Origin: Lachnospiraceae bacterium
GTDB lineage: Bacteria > Bacillota_A > Clostridia > Lachnospirales > Lachnospiraceae
Length of the DNA stretch: 20,901 nucleotides
Assembly (NCBI GenBank): GCA_017464045.1
Contig: JAFUEG010000018.1
Span: 1 to 20,901, forward strand
Reading direction: 5' to 3'
Of the stretch, positions 6,685-14,266 are shown one piece after another (the stretch's first letter is position 1; every line of letters begins with the position of its first letter). The notes below the pieces were generated by a model. It was given only the letters and a program-made list of their open reading frames with translations, made no database searches and was not told the origin of the DNA. Position numbers and translations under genes: made by a program.

Positions 6685-7076
6685 ATTGGTAACAAAACTT
6701 GATTATTTGTGGCATTTGTTACCAGTTTGCCATCTTTAATTGCTCTGATTATCTCTGAACTGGTAACAAAACTTGATTATTTGTGGCATTTGTTACCAGT
6801 TTGCCATTTTTAATTGCGCTGATTATCCCTGAACTGGTAACAAAACTTGATTATTTGTGGTATTTGTTACCAGTTTGCCATTTTTAATTGCTCTGATTAT
6901 CCCTGAATGGGTAACAAAACTTGATTATTTGCAGTATTTGTTACCAGTTTACCTTGCTTTATTGCCTTGATTTACCCTAAACTGGTAACAAATTTTGATT
7001 TTTTATATCATTTGTTACCAGTTTACCATCTTTAATTGCTTTGATTATCCCTGAACCGGTAACAAATTTTGATTTG
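6681..7076 (+). repeat. Array of 74-bp tandem repeats, each a 13-bp-stem hairpin
   Basis: Units start at 6681, 6755, 6829, 6903, 6977 and 7051, exactly 74 bases apart; the sixth breaks off after about 26 bases. Each full unit carries AACTGGTAACAAA at offsets 4-16 and TTTGTTACCAGTT at offsets 35-47, an inverted repeat around an 18-base loop, perfect in units 2, 3 and 5. Units 1-3 differ from each other by only 2-4 bases, while 4 and 5 are more diverged. Arm changes in unit 1 and one of two in unit 4 keep a G-U pair. The period is not a multiple of three and all frames contain stops, so it is not coding. Confidence 0.92.
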
Positions 7077-7194
7077 CATAAGAAGTTAGATTGTGCTAAC
7101 ATTTTATATTATTAAGAAATAATTCAAATAATATTATAAATCAAGATTAAAAAATAAGAATCATTACAAGATAAAACTATTAGGAGATGATATA

Positions 7195-9846
7195 ATGCAG
7201 CGTTATGATGTGACCGGTATGAGTTGCGCGGCGTGTAGTGCCAGAGTTGAAAAGGCTGTTTCCAAGGTAGAGGGCGTTGACACGGTTGCCGTTAATCTTT
7301 TAACCAATTCCATGACCGTTGAGGGCGATGTAAGCGCTGATACTGTTATAAGAGCAGTAGAGGATGCGGGATACGGTGCAAGCTTAAAAGATGCCGGTGA
7401 TGATAAAAATAAAACTACAAAAAGCTCTGGAAATTCAAGTGATAAATCCGGAGAAAACATAGAGTTTAAAAATATAAGAAAGAGGTTTTTCATATCTCTT
7501 GGATTTTTGCTTGTGCTTCTTTATTTTTCCATGGGGCATATGATGCTTGGATTTCCGCTTCCGGCATTTTTTGACGGAAACCATGTGGCGATGGGACTTT
7601 TACAGCTTTTGCTTGCAGTTATTATAATGGTTATCAATCAGAAGTTTTTCATAAGCGGATTCAAGGGCTTCAGACATCTTGCGCCAAATATGGACAGTCT
7701 TGTTGCACTTGGTTCGGGAGCTTCGTTTATATACAGTGTGTGCGCGCTTTTTGCCATGACAGATGCAGGTGTGCATGGAGATATGTCAGCGGTTGAGCAC
7801 TATATGGATGAGTTTTATTTTGAGTCGGCTGCTATGATACTTGTGCTTATTACGCTTGGCAAGATGCTTGAGGCCTACTCAAAGGGAAGAACAACGGATG
7901 CTTTAAAGGGGCTTATGAAGCTTGCACCGGATACGGCAACGGTTGTAAGGGATGGCAAAGAGGTAACGGTTCCGGCAAATGAAGTAAGGGTAGGCGATAC
8001 ATTTGTCGTAAGACCGGGTGAGAGAATTCCTGTTGACGGAAGAATCGTATCGGGCAGTACGAGCATAGATGAAAGTGCTTTGACCGGTGAGAGTATACCG
8101 GTTGATAAGGAGGTCGGAAATGAGGTTAAGACCGCAACAATCAATCTCTCCGGATTTGTAACCTGTGAGGCGACAAAGGTCGGTGAGGATACAACTCTTT
8201 CACAGATAATTAAGATGGTTAGTGATGCTGCAGCGACCAAAGCTCCGATTGCCAAAATAGCAGATAAGGTTTCGGGGGTTTTTGTACCGATTGTAATCGG
8301 CATCGCCATAGTTACTTATATAGTTTGGACCGTAGCAGGCTATGACGTCGGATTTTCTCTTGCCAGAGCAGTATCTGTTTTGGTTATAAGCTGTCCTTGT
8401 GCGCTTGGACTTGCGACTCCGGTTGCGATTATGGTCGGAAGCGGACTCGGTGCAAAAAATGGTATATTGTTTAAAAATGCAACAGCACTTGAAAATGCCG
8501 GCAAGGCAGAAGTGATACTCCTTGATAAGACGGGAACCATAACCAAGGGTACGCCGGTTGTTACGGATGTGGTTTCATTAAAGGATATAGAAAGAAAGAC
8601 TGAGACAGCGGATAGTATAAACAGTGATAATAGTGGTAATATATCTGATGACAAAAAGCATCTTATAGAAGTTGCTTATGCGCTTGAGAAAAAAAGTGAG
8701 CATCCGCTTGCTAAAGCAGTGGTTTCTTATTGCGAGGATTTAGTTGCTTCTAAAGGTGATGAAAAGTCAGGATCGAAAGAAACTTCAAAAAATAGTTCAA
8801 AATTGAATTCGGAAGCAGCGAAATTTAGTGATATAGAAATCGAAGAATTTGAAAACCACGCAGGCAACGGATTGAGCGGAAAAACTGCAGGGAAAAATAT
8901 ATATGCCGGAAACCGCAGATATATATCCGACAAGATAAAGCTAAGCGATGTTGTTATTAAAAAAATAGATGAGCTGTCAGGTGAAGGAAAAACTCCTATG
9001 CTCTTTTGTGAGGAGGATATGCTGCTTGGAATTATTGCAGTTGCAGATGTATTAAAGGACGATAGCGTATTAGCAATAAGTGAGCTTAAGGCTATGGGAA
9101 AAACTGTCGTTATGGTTACCGGAGATAACAAGAAGACGGCTGATGCAATTGGCAAAAAGGCAGGAGTTGATGAAATCATTGCAGAGGTTATGCCGGAGAG
9201 CAAGGCTATGGTTGTCACTGACTATATCAATCAGGGTAAGAAGGTTATTATGGTCGGCGACGGTATAAATGATGCACCTGCACTTACACAGGCGGATGTG
9301 GGCATCGCAATCGGTTCCGGAACAGATATAGCAATTGACTCGGCAGATGTGGTTTTGATGAAAAATGAATTAAGTGACGTCGCAGCGGCGGTAAGACTCA
9401 GCAAGGCAACCATAAAGAATATACATGAAAATCTTTTTTGGGCATTTATTTATAATGTAATTGGTATTCCACTTGCTGCGGGTGTGTGGTATCCTATATT
9501 TGGATGGCTTCTTAATCCGATGTTTGGAGCTGCGGCCATGAGTATGTCAAGCGTATGCGTGGTAACGAATGCATTGAGACTTAATCTTAAGAAGATAAAA
9601 TATAAATCAGAAGAATTAGGTATGGAGGACAAAAAAATGCAGAAAATAATGTCTATTGAAGGAATGATGTGTGCACATTGTGAGGCAAGAGTTAAGAAGG
9701 CTCTTGAAGCAATTGATGGGGTAACAGAGGCAGTTCCGAGCCACGAGAAAAATGAGGCAGTCGTTACATTTTCAAAGGAAGTGGCAGATGATGTTTTAAA
9801 GAAGGCTGTAGAAGACCAGGATTATAAGGTTGTTGGTATAAAATAA
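7195..9846 (+). CDS. copA: Cu+-exporting P1B-type ATPase with heavy-metal-binding domains at both ends
   Basis: ATG 7195 follows AGGAGA (7182-7187). The 883-aa protein opens with an HMA domain (GMSCAAC, C11/C14), then a Ser/Lys/Asp-rich linker (about 68-95), membrane segments, the actuator motif TGES, the metal-site CPC (C400, P401, C402), the phosphorylation site DKTGT (D444), HP (H503), TGDN and GDGINDAP (from 688). It pumps Cu+ (possibly Ag+) out of the cytoplasm using ATP. Two hydrophilic insertions flank the HP motif. Unusually, a second HMA domain (GMMCAHC, C826/C829) is fused at the C-terminus after a short charged linker, and an internal ribosome binding site precedes it. No copper regulator gene lies beside it. 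A small inverted repeat GTTAG/CTAAC (7085-7100) upstream could be an operator, with weak support. Confidence 0.96.
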   Translation: MQRYDVTGMSCAACSARVEKAVSKVEGVDTVAVNLLTNSMTVEGDVSADTVIRAVEDAGYGASLKDAGDDKNKTTKSSGNSSDKSGENIEFKNIRKRFFISLGFLLVLLYFSMGHMMLGFPLPAFFDGNHVAMGLLQLLLAVIIMVINQKFFISGFKGFRHLAPNMDSLVALGSGASFIYSVCALFAMTDAGVHGDMSAVEHYMDEFYFESAAMILVLITLGKMLEAYSKGRTTDALKGLMKLAPDTATVVRDGKEVTVPANEVRVGDTFVVRPGERIPVDGRIVSGSTSIDESALTGESIPVDKEVGNEVKTATINLSGFVTCEATKVGEDTTLSQIIKMVSDAAATKAPIAKIADKVSGVFVPIVIGIAIVTYIVWTVAGYDVGFSLARAVSVLVISCPCALGLATPVAIMVGSGLGAKNGILFKNATALENAGKAEVILLDKTGTITKGTPVVTDVVSLKDIERKTETADSINSDNSGNISDDKKHLIEVAYALEKKSEHPLAKAVVSYCEDLVASKGDEKSGSKETSKNSSKLNSEAAKFSDIEIEEFENHAGNGLSGKTAGKNIYAGNRRYISDKIKLSDVVIKKIDELSGEGKTPMLFCEEDMLLGIIAVADVLKDDSVLAISELKAMGKTVVMVTGDNKKTADAIGKKAGVDEIIAEVMPESKAMVVTDYINQGKKVIMVGDGINDAPALTQADVGIAIGSGTDIAIDSADVVLMKNELSDVAAAVRLSKATIKNIHENLFWAFIYNVIGIPLAAGVWYPIFGWLLNPMFGAAAMSMSSVCVVTNALRLNLKKIKYKSEELGMEDKKMQKIMSIEGMMCAHCEARVKKALEAIDGVTEAVPSHEKNEAVVTFSKEVADDVLKKAVEDQDYKVVGIK
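9637..9846 (+). CDS. copZ: Possible separate copper chaperone made from an internal start in copA
   Basis: GGAGG (9624-9628) lies 8 bases before an in-frame ATG at 9637. Initiation there would give a 69-aa protein that is exactly one HMA domain: [18 protein letters not shown] with a CxxC copper site, matching free CopZ chaperones in length and layout. The ribosome binding site is better than that of many genes here. Either the site is active and yields both fused and free forms, or it is the fossil of a copZ gene that fused to copA by losing the stop between them. The sequence features are seen; expression is inferred. Confidence 0.45.
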   Translation: MQKIMSIEGMMCAHCEARVKKALEAIDGVTEAVPSHEKNEAVVTFSKEVADDVLKKAVEDQDYKVVGIK

Positions 9847-9909
9847 TATAAAATACCATGAAAAAAGTGTGTACAATTAAATAAAACTTATGTTATCATA
9901 TAATTTAGG

Positions 9910-9941
9910 GTTATCAGACTGATACGGAGTGTCAGAATAAC
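9910..9941 (+). promoter_or_regulatory. Hairpin in the corA leader
   Basis: CTGATAC (9919-9925) pairs with GTGTCAG (9929-9935) around GGA, with one wobble pair. GTTAT (9910-9914) and ATAAC (9937-9941) extend the stem beyond an uneven internal loop. A TATAAT at 9899-9904 lies just upstream and could be a -10 box, though the -35 is poor. There is no U-run, so it is not a terminator. It is much too small for the Mg2+ M-box riboswitch. Confidence 0.4.
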
Positions 9942-9974
9942 TAAATTTATTAAAATAAGACGGGGGTAACGGCC

Positions 9975-10916
9975 ATGATTAGCAGGTATATAACTGATGA
10001 TGGTGTATTTAGAGAAATTGAAGATTATGAAAATGGAATGTGGATTAATCTTACAGCCCCCACACAGGAAGAAAGTATCGAAATTTCTGAACGCTATGGT
10101 ATAGATTTACCGGATATCAGGGCAGCTCTTGATGAAGAGGAATCTTCTCGTGTCGATATCAATGATAATTATGTTCTTATAATATTTGATATACCGACGG
10201 TTGAGATACGTCACAATCAAGAGGCGTATACAACCATACCTCTTGGAATTATATGGACGGATGATTCGATTATTACCATATGCTCTGTGGAGACACCGGT
10301 CTTAAAGCATTTTATCATAAACAAGCTTAAGGATTTTACAACCAAGAAAAAGGTGAGATTTACTTATCAGATTCTTTATCGCACCAGCATGCTCTATCAG
10401 TCCTATCTTAGGATAATTGACAGGAAACGTCTTGAAATGGAAGAAAAAATGGGTGGTGCAACTGAAGACTCTGATATCATAATCCTTCACGAGCTTGAGT
10501 CAAACCTTGTGTATTTCGACACGTCGCTTCGTGCAAATCGTATGATTGTGGACAGACTTACCAGATACAGCGGTATTAAAAAGTTCCCGGAGGATCAGGA
10601 ACTTTTGGATGATGTAATTGTCGAAAATCTGCAGGCGATAGAGATGACTCAGATTTATCGTGATATCATAAAAGGTACCAGAGAACTTATGTCGACAGTT
10701 ATTGATAACCGACTCAATAACATTATGAAATATCTGGCAGCCATAACGATTGTAATGGCTATACCGACGATAATTTCCGGTATATACGGCATGAACGTTG
10801 CGGGCAGGTGGATGCCGCTTTCACAGACACCGTATGGCTTTTATATAATTTGCGGAATTATTGTTCTTATATGTATTATTGTATTGTGGGCATTGAAAAG
10901 AAAGAAAATGTTATGA
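9975..10916 (+). CDS. corA: CorA-family divalent metal ion channel
   Basis: ATG 9975 follows GGGGGT (9962-9967). The 313-aa protein has the family layout: a soluble acidic N-terminal alpha/beta domain, a long helical stretch (about 110-245), and two C-terminal membrane helices (about 252-270 and 288-306). The signature GMN (G272-M273-N274 in IYGMNVAG) lies at the end of the first helix and forms the selectivity ring of the pentameric channel. Mg2+ is the usual substrate; Co2+ or Ni2+ are possible, and Zn2+-exporting relatives exist. The basic tail RKKML is typical. plsC follows 29 bases after the stop, so the two may be cotranscribed. Confidence 0.93.
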   Translation: MISRYITDDGVFREIEDYENGMWINLTAPTQEESIEISERYGIDLPDIRAALDEEESSRVDINDNYVLIIFDIPTVEIRHNQEAYTTIPLGIIWTDDSIITICSVETPVLKHFIINKLKDFTTKKKVRFTYQILYRTSMLYQSYLRIIDRKRLEMEEKMGGATEDSDIIILHELESNLVYFDTSLRANRMIVDRLTRYSGIKKFPEDQELLDDVIVENLQAIEMTQIYRDIIKGTRELMSTVIDNRLNNIMKYLAAITIVMAIPTIISGIYGMNVAGRWMPLSQTPYGFYIICGIIVLICIIVLWALKRKKML

Positions 10917-10945
10917 AGTTTTAGAACAGGACAGATGGTGATATT

Positions 10946-11725
10946 ATGAAACAGATGAAATTTAAGTTTGTGGTAGCGACAAGCTTGATATATGGCTTCG
11001 GAAGTATACCGAAATCAAATTATATGATCAGGCATCCGGAAAAATATTCGGAGGAAGTGTGCTACAGACGCGCCATTAAAATAATGCGCCATATGAAGCT
11101 TAAGGCTATGACAAGGACGAAGTGCTATGGAGTAGAGAACCTTCCTAAAGAGGGAGGCTATATAATGTACTCAAATCATCAGGGCAAATACGATGCGTTG
11201 GGTATACTTATCAAGCATAAACCGACCTGCGCAGTATTGTGGGAGGCAAAATCAGCAGACAGACTTTTAGCAAGACAGATATGCGGACTGCTTCGTGCGC
11301 AGACGATTGAATTTGACAATCCGAGACAGCAGATAAAGGTGTTAAATGAGATTGCGGATGAGGTTGCAAACGGAAGAAGATATCTTATCTTCCCTGAAGG
11401 TGGTTACACCAATAACAGAAATACACTTCAGGAATTTAAGCATGGATGTTTTTCATGCTCATTAAAATCTAAGGCACCGATTATTCCGGTAGTATTATAT
11501 GATTCATGGAAATCAATGGATATCAATACTATAAGACCTGTTACCACCCAGGTACATTTCCTGGAACCGATTTACTATGAAGAATACGGTCATATGAAGA
11601 AAAAAGAAATAAGTGACATGGTACAGGGACTTATTCAACAAAGAATTAATGACATAAAAAGCGGCGAGTTTAAGAAGCAGCTTAGACAAAAGAAATGTAA
11701 TAAATGCGAAGCAAAAGGAGCGTAA
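10946..11725 (+). CDS. plsC: 1-acyl-sn-glycerol-3-phosphate acyltransferase (PlsC-like)
   Basis: The 259-aa protein carries the acyltransferase signature NHQGKYD (catalytic H78 and D83) and the second block FPEGGYTNN (149-157). PlsC enzymes acylate lysophosphatidic acid to phosphatidic acid at the inner face of the membrane, in phospholipid synthesis. The N-terminus has only a weak hydrophobic stretch, and a Lys/Cys-rich tail ends the protein. It may belong to a lysophospholipid-acyltransferase subgroup with a different acceptor. The ribosome binding site is weak (GGTGAT). The stop codon lies inside the terminator palindrome. Confidence 0.85.
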   Translation: MKQMKFKFVVATSLIYGFGSIPKSNYMIRHPEKYSEEVCYRRAIKIMRHMKLKAMTRTKCYGVENLPKEGGYIMYSNHQGKYDALGILIKHKPTCAVLWEAKSADRLLARQICGLLRAQTIEFDNPRQQIKVLNEIADEVANGRRYLIFPEGGYTNNRNTLQEFKHGCFSCSLKSKAPIIPVVLYDSWKSMDINTIRPVTTQVHFLEPIYYEEYGHMKKKEISDMVQGLIQQRINDIKSGEFKKQLRQKKCNKCEAKGA

Positions 11726-11740
11726 ATTTACGCTCCTTTT
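11713..11740. terminator. Bidirectional terminator between convergent plsC and asparaginase genes
   Basis: AAAAGGAGCGTAAA is followed directly by its exact reverse complement, a perfect 28-base palindrome with A-run and T-run at the ends, so it works as a hairpin plus U-tract on both strands. It contains the plsC stop codon (11723-11725), and its last base overlaps the asparaginase stop (11740-11742). Confidence 0.9.
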
Positions 11741-12627
11741 TAACTATATTTAATCCAGAGCATCATATAGGCTGCGATAGGGGAGATTTTGCCAAGTACT
11801 TTAAGATGAAGCTCTTCGTAGGCAGAGGTGCTTTCGTATTGGATCCTTTCTTCTACCCCGACAACATAAACCGGAATATTTAATGAATCAGCACTTTTGC
11901 AAAAATTTTGAAAAGCTTCACTGTCGGTACAAAGTGTCCCGGAGTGGTAGGTTTCAAAAAGAATTGCTTTGGGATGTGTGATCTCCAAATCAGGATAATA
12001 CTGCCCCGGCACGGCCTTCAGATATAGTACGGGTGAAATATCTGACAGAGTGTTTTTAGTTCTGTCGATATCAATGAAGTCAAAATCTGTATCCGGATTA
12101 TCAATCCGGTAGAGTTTGTCAGAATATGCCATATGCGGAAGCAGTGTAAGTCCGCCTGTCATCTTTCCATCATAGGAAACATAGATACCGGATGCACATT
12201 TGTCCTTGATATATTTTACTGCAAGTGAAAAATTATCAAGACCGTTCGCACGTTCATCCTCTAAAATATAATTGCTTGATACGAGTATTACTGGGATTTT
12301 TACTGTCTTAAAAATAATACCCAAAGCAGCGGCAGTGTATTGGAGCGTATCTGTTCCGTGGGTTATGATAATGCCGTCATAGCTTCTGATTATGTTTTCT
12401 TTTACACAGTTAATAAGGTTGTTGATGTATTTTCCGCTAAGATTCTCACTTAGTATGGTATACGGTTCACAGGTTTCAAAAATTATATCTTTTGATAAAC
12501 CCGGATTCTTTTCTTTGAATAATTCAATAATCTTATATTTTTTTGAGTCGGAAGCAACGGATATATAATTGTTTTCTTCGGATGAACCTATTGTACCGCC
12601 TGTTAGGATAACAAGTATATTAGACAT
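11740..12627 (-). CDS. ansA: L-asparaginase, type I (cytoplasmic)
   Basis: The 295-aa protein shows both asparaginase signatures: LTGGTIGS near the start (nucleophile T12) and ITHGTDT (H90-T94, with T92/D93). A LVSSNYILEDERANGLDN segment and SYDGKMTGG supply the expected DE/RANG and catalytic-lysine regions. No signal peptide is present, so it acts in the cytosol, hydrolysing asparagine to aspartate and ammonia. It is shorter than classic family members (about 320-340 aa) in its C-terminal domain. AGGAG lies about 8 bases before the start on this strand. It is divergent from an amino-acid-type Na+ symporter. Confidence 0.88.
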   Translation of the reverse strand: MSNILVILTGGTIGSSEENNYISVASDSKKYKIIELFKEKNPGLSKDIIFETCEPYTILSENLSGKYINNLINCVKENIIRSYDGIIITHGTDTLQYTAAALGIIFKTVKIPVILVSSNYILEDERANGLDNFSLAVKYIKDKCASGIYVSYDGKMTGGLTLLPHMAYSDKLYRIDNPDTDFDFIDIDRTKNTLSDISPVLYLKAVPGQYYPDLEITHPKAILFETYHSGTLCTDSEAFQNFCKSADSLNIPVYVVGVEERIQYESTSAYEELHLKVLGKISPIAAYMMLWIKYS

Positions 12628-12784
12628 CTTTTATCTCCTTGTTTTTGGATTATGTATAGTAATATAAAAATTATTATAATAAACAGGATAATATAATTAA
12701 TTAAATCAAAAATTGTTAATTTTATAATTCATGTTCTTATATAATTATATATATTTTATCCATTAAATCAATTAAAATTAGCTA

Positions 12785-12813
12785 TTCACATATTGAGTAA
12801 AATCCTATATAAT
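12785..12813 (+). promoter_or_regulatory. Sigma-A-type promoter for the NSS transporter gene
   Basis: TTCACA (12785-12790) and a perfect TATAAT (12808-12813) are separated by 17 bases, in the very AT-rich 231-base divergent region. The expected transcription start is near 12820, leaving a leader of about 40 bases. Confidence 0.6.
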
Positions 12814-12858
12814 TTTATATGAGTTTTAAGAGATATAAGGGGATGACAGATTTTAATT

Positions 12859-14214
12859 ATGAAAAGAGAAAGTTTTAAATCAAGACTTGGATTTTTGCTT
12901 GTAAGTGCAGGCTGCGCCATTGGTATAGGAAATGTGTGGAAATTTCCTTATGTTGCGGGACAAAACGGTGGAGGGTTGTTTGTATTGCTTTATCTTCTGT
13001 TTTTGGTGATAATGGGTGCACCGGTGCTTACTATGGAGCTTGCAGTAGGAAGGGCAAGTAAAAAGAGTGTTGTAAAAGGATATGAGGCGCTTGAAAAAAA
13101 TGGGAGTAAGTGGCACATACATGGTTGGTTTTGCATACTTGGATGCTTTATGCTCATGATGTATTACACAACTGTTTCAGGATGGATGCTGGATTATTTT
13201 GTAAAATTTACGGTGGGAAAATTTGATGATGTGACATCAGAAAATGTAGGCGGTATATTTGGAGATATGCTTTCCAATCCGTATGAGATGGCTTTATATA
13301 TGGCGATTATTGTCGTGCTTGGAATTTTAGTCTGTGCAGTAGGAATGCAAAATGGACTTGAAAAGATTTCTAAAGTAATGATGACATGTCTTTTAGGACT
13401 TATAATTGTACTTGCAGTTCACAGCTTTACTTTAAAGGGTGCTGCAGAAGGAATAAGCTTTTATCTTTTGCCGAGTGTTAAAAGGATGAAAGATACCGGT
13501 GTCGGAAATGTTATCGTAGCAGCTATGAATCAGAGCTTTTTCACACTTTCCCTTGGCGTAGGTGCGATGGAGATATTTGGCAGCTACATGTCAAGTGATT
13601 ATTCACTTGGCGGAGAGGCTATAAGGATATGTTCACTTGATACATTTGTAGCACTTATGTCCGGACTCATAATCTTTCCGGCATGCTTCTCGTATAATGT
13701 GGAAACTACGGCCGGTCCTTCACTTATATTTCAGACCTTACCACAGGTATTTATTCATATGAAGGGCGGTAGAATATGGGGAGCGTTATTCTTTCTGTTT
13801 ATGACTTTCGCCAGCTTCTCAACGGTCATAGCGGTATTTGAAAACCTTATTGCTGCATGCATGGATAATTTTGACTGGTCTAGAAAAAAAGCAGCAATTA
13901 TTAATCTTGTGCTCATTCTCGTTGCAAGTATGCCGTGCGTGTTAGGATATAACAGGTGGAGTTCTATCCGTATCATAGGAAACAGAGATATACTCGACAG
14001 TGAAGATTTTATAGTCAGTAACCTGCTTCTCCCGATAGGGTCATTGGTATTTCTGTTGTTCTGTGTAACAAAATGGGGTTGGGGTTTTGACAAATACATT
14101 GAAGAGGCAAATACCGGCAAGGGCATAAGAATATCACCTAAATTAAAAAATTATTTTAGATTTATATTACCGTTGCTTATAATTATTATTTTGGTGCAAG
14201 GATTAATCGGATAA
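12859..14214 (+). CDS. Sodium:neurotransmitter symporter (NSS/LeuT-family) transporter
   Basis: The 451-aa protein is almost wholly hydrophobic, with about 11 membrane segments, as in the bacterial 11-helix LeuT/MhsT/TnaT group. The first helix carries the signature GCAIGIGNVWKFPYVAGQNGGG (residues about 18-39), the unwound Na+- and substrate-binding stretch. A later NVETTAGPSLIFQTLP loop is also typical. It would bring amino acids in with Na+. Which amino acid cannot be read from the sequence. The divergent asparaginase hints at amino-acid catabolism. AAGGGGATGA lies a little far (about 15 bases) from the ATG. Confidence 0.93.
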   Translation: MKRESFKSRLGFLLVSAGCAIGIGNVWKFPYVAGQNGGGLFVLLYLLFLVIMGAPVLTMELAVGRASKKSVVKGYEALEKNGSKWHIHGWFCILGCFMLMMYYTTVSGWMLDYFVKFTVGKFDDVTSENVGGIFGDMLSNPYEMALYMAIIVVLGILVCAVGMQNGLEKISKVMMTCLLGLIIVLAVHSFTLKGAAEGISFYLLPSVKRMKDTGVGNVIVAAMNQSFFTLSLGVGAMEIFGSYMSSDYSLGGEAIRICSLDTFVALMSGLIIFPACFSYNVETTAGPSLIFQTLPQVFIHMKGGRIWGALFFLFMTFASFSTVIAVFENLIAACMDNFDWSRKKAAIINLVLILVASMPCVLGYNRWSSIRIIGNRDILDSEDFIVSNLLLPIGSLVFLLFCVTKWGWGFDKYIEEANTGKGIRISPKLKNYFRFILPLLIIIILVQGLIG

Positions 14215-14218
14215 AACA

Positions 14219-14246
14219 ATGTGACAAGGATCCGGCCATGTCACAT
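14219..14246 (+). other. Hairpin between the transporter and peptidase genes
   Basis: ATGTGACA (14219-14226) and TGTCACAT (14239-14246) pair perfectly around a 12-base loop. No T-run follows, so termination is doubtful; mRNA processing or stabilisation between two cotranscribed genes, or an operator, are options. Confidence 0.5.
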
Positions 14247-14266
14247 ATTGGGAGAAAGGAGAACTC

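Noticed and set aside
6681..7076. CRISPR array
   Set aside because: Units are contiguous 74-base tandem copies with long internal palindromes, no unique spacers and no cas genes.
8727..9218. 163-codon minus-strand frame within copA
   Set aside because: Shadow of the ATPase gene; Ser/Phe-rich low-complexity product without start signals.
9842..9974. Mg2+ M-box riboswitch before corA
   Set aside because: The leader is only about 130 bases and lacks the long conserved multi-helix core; only one small hairpin is present.
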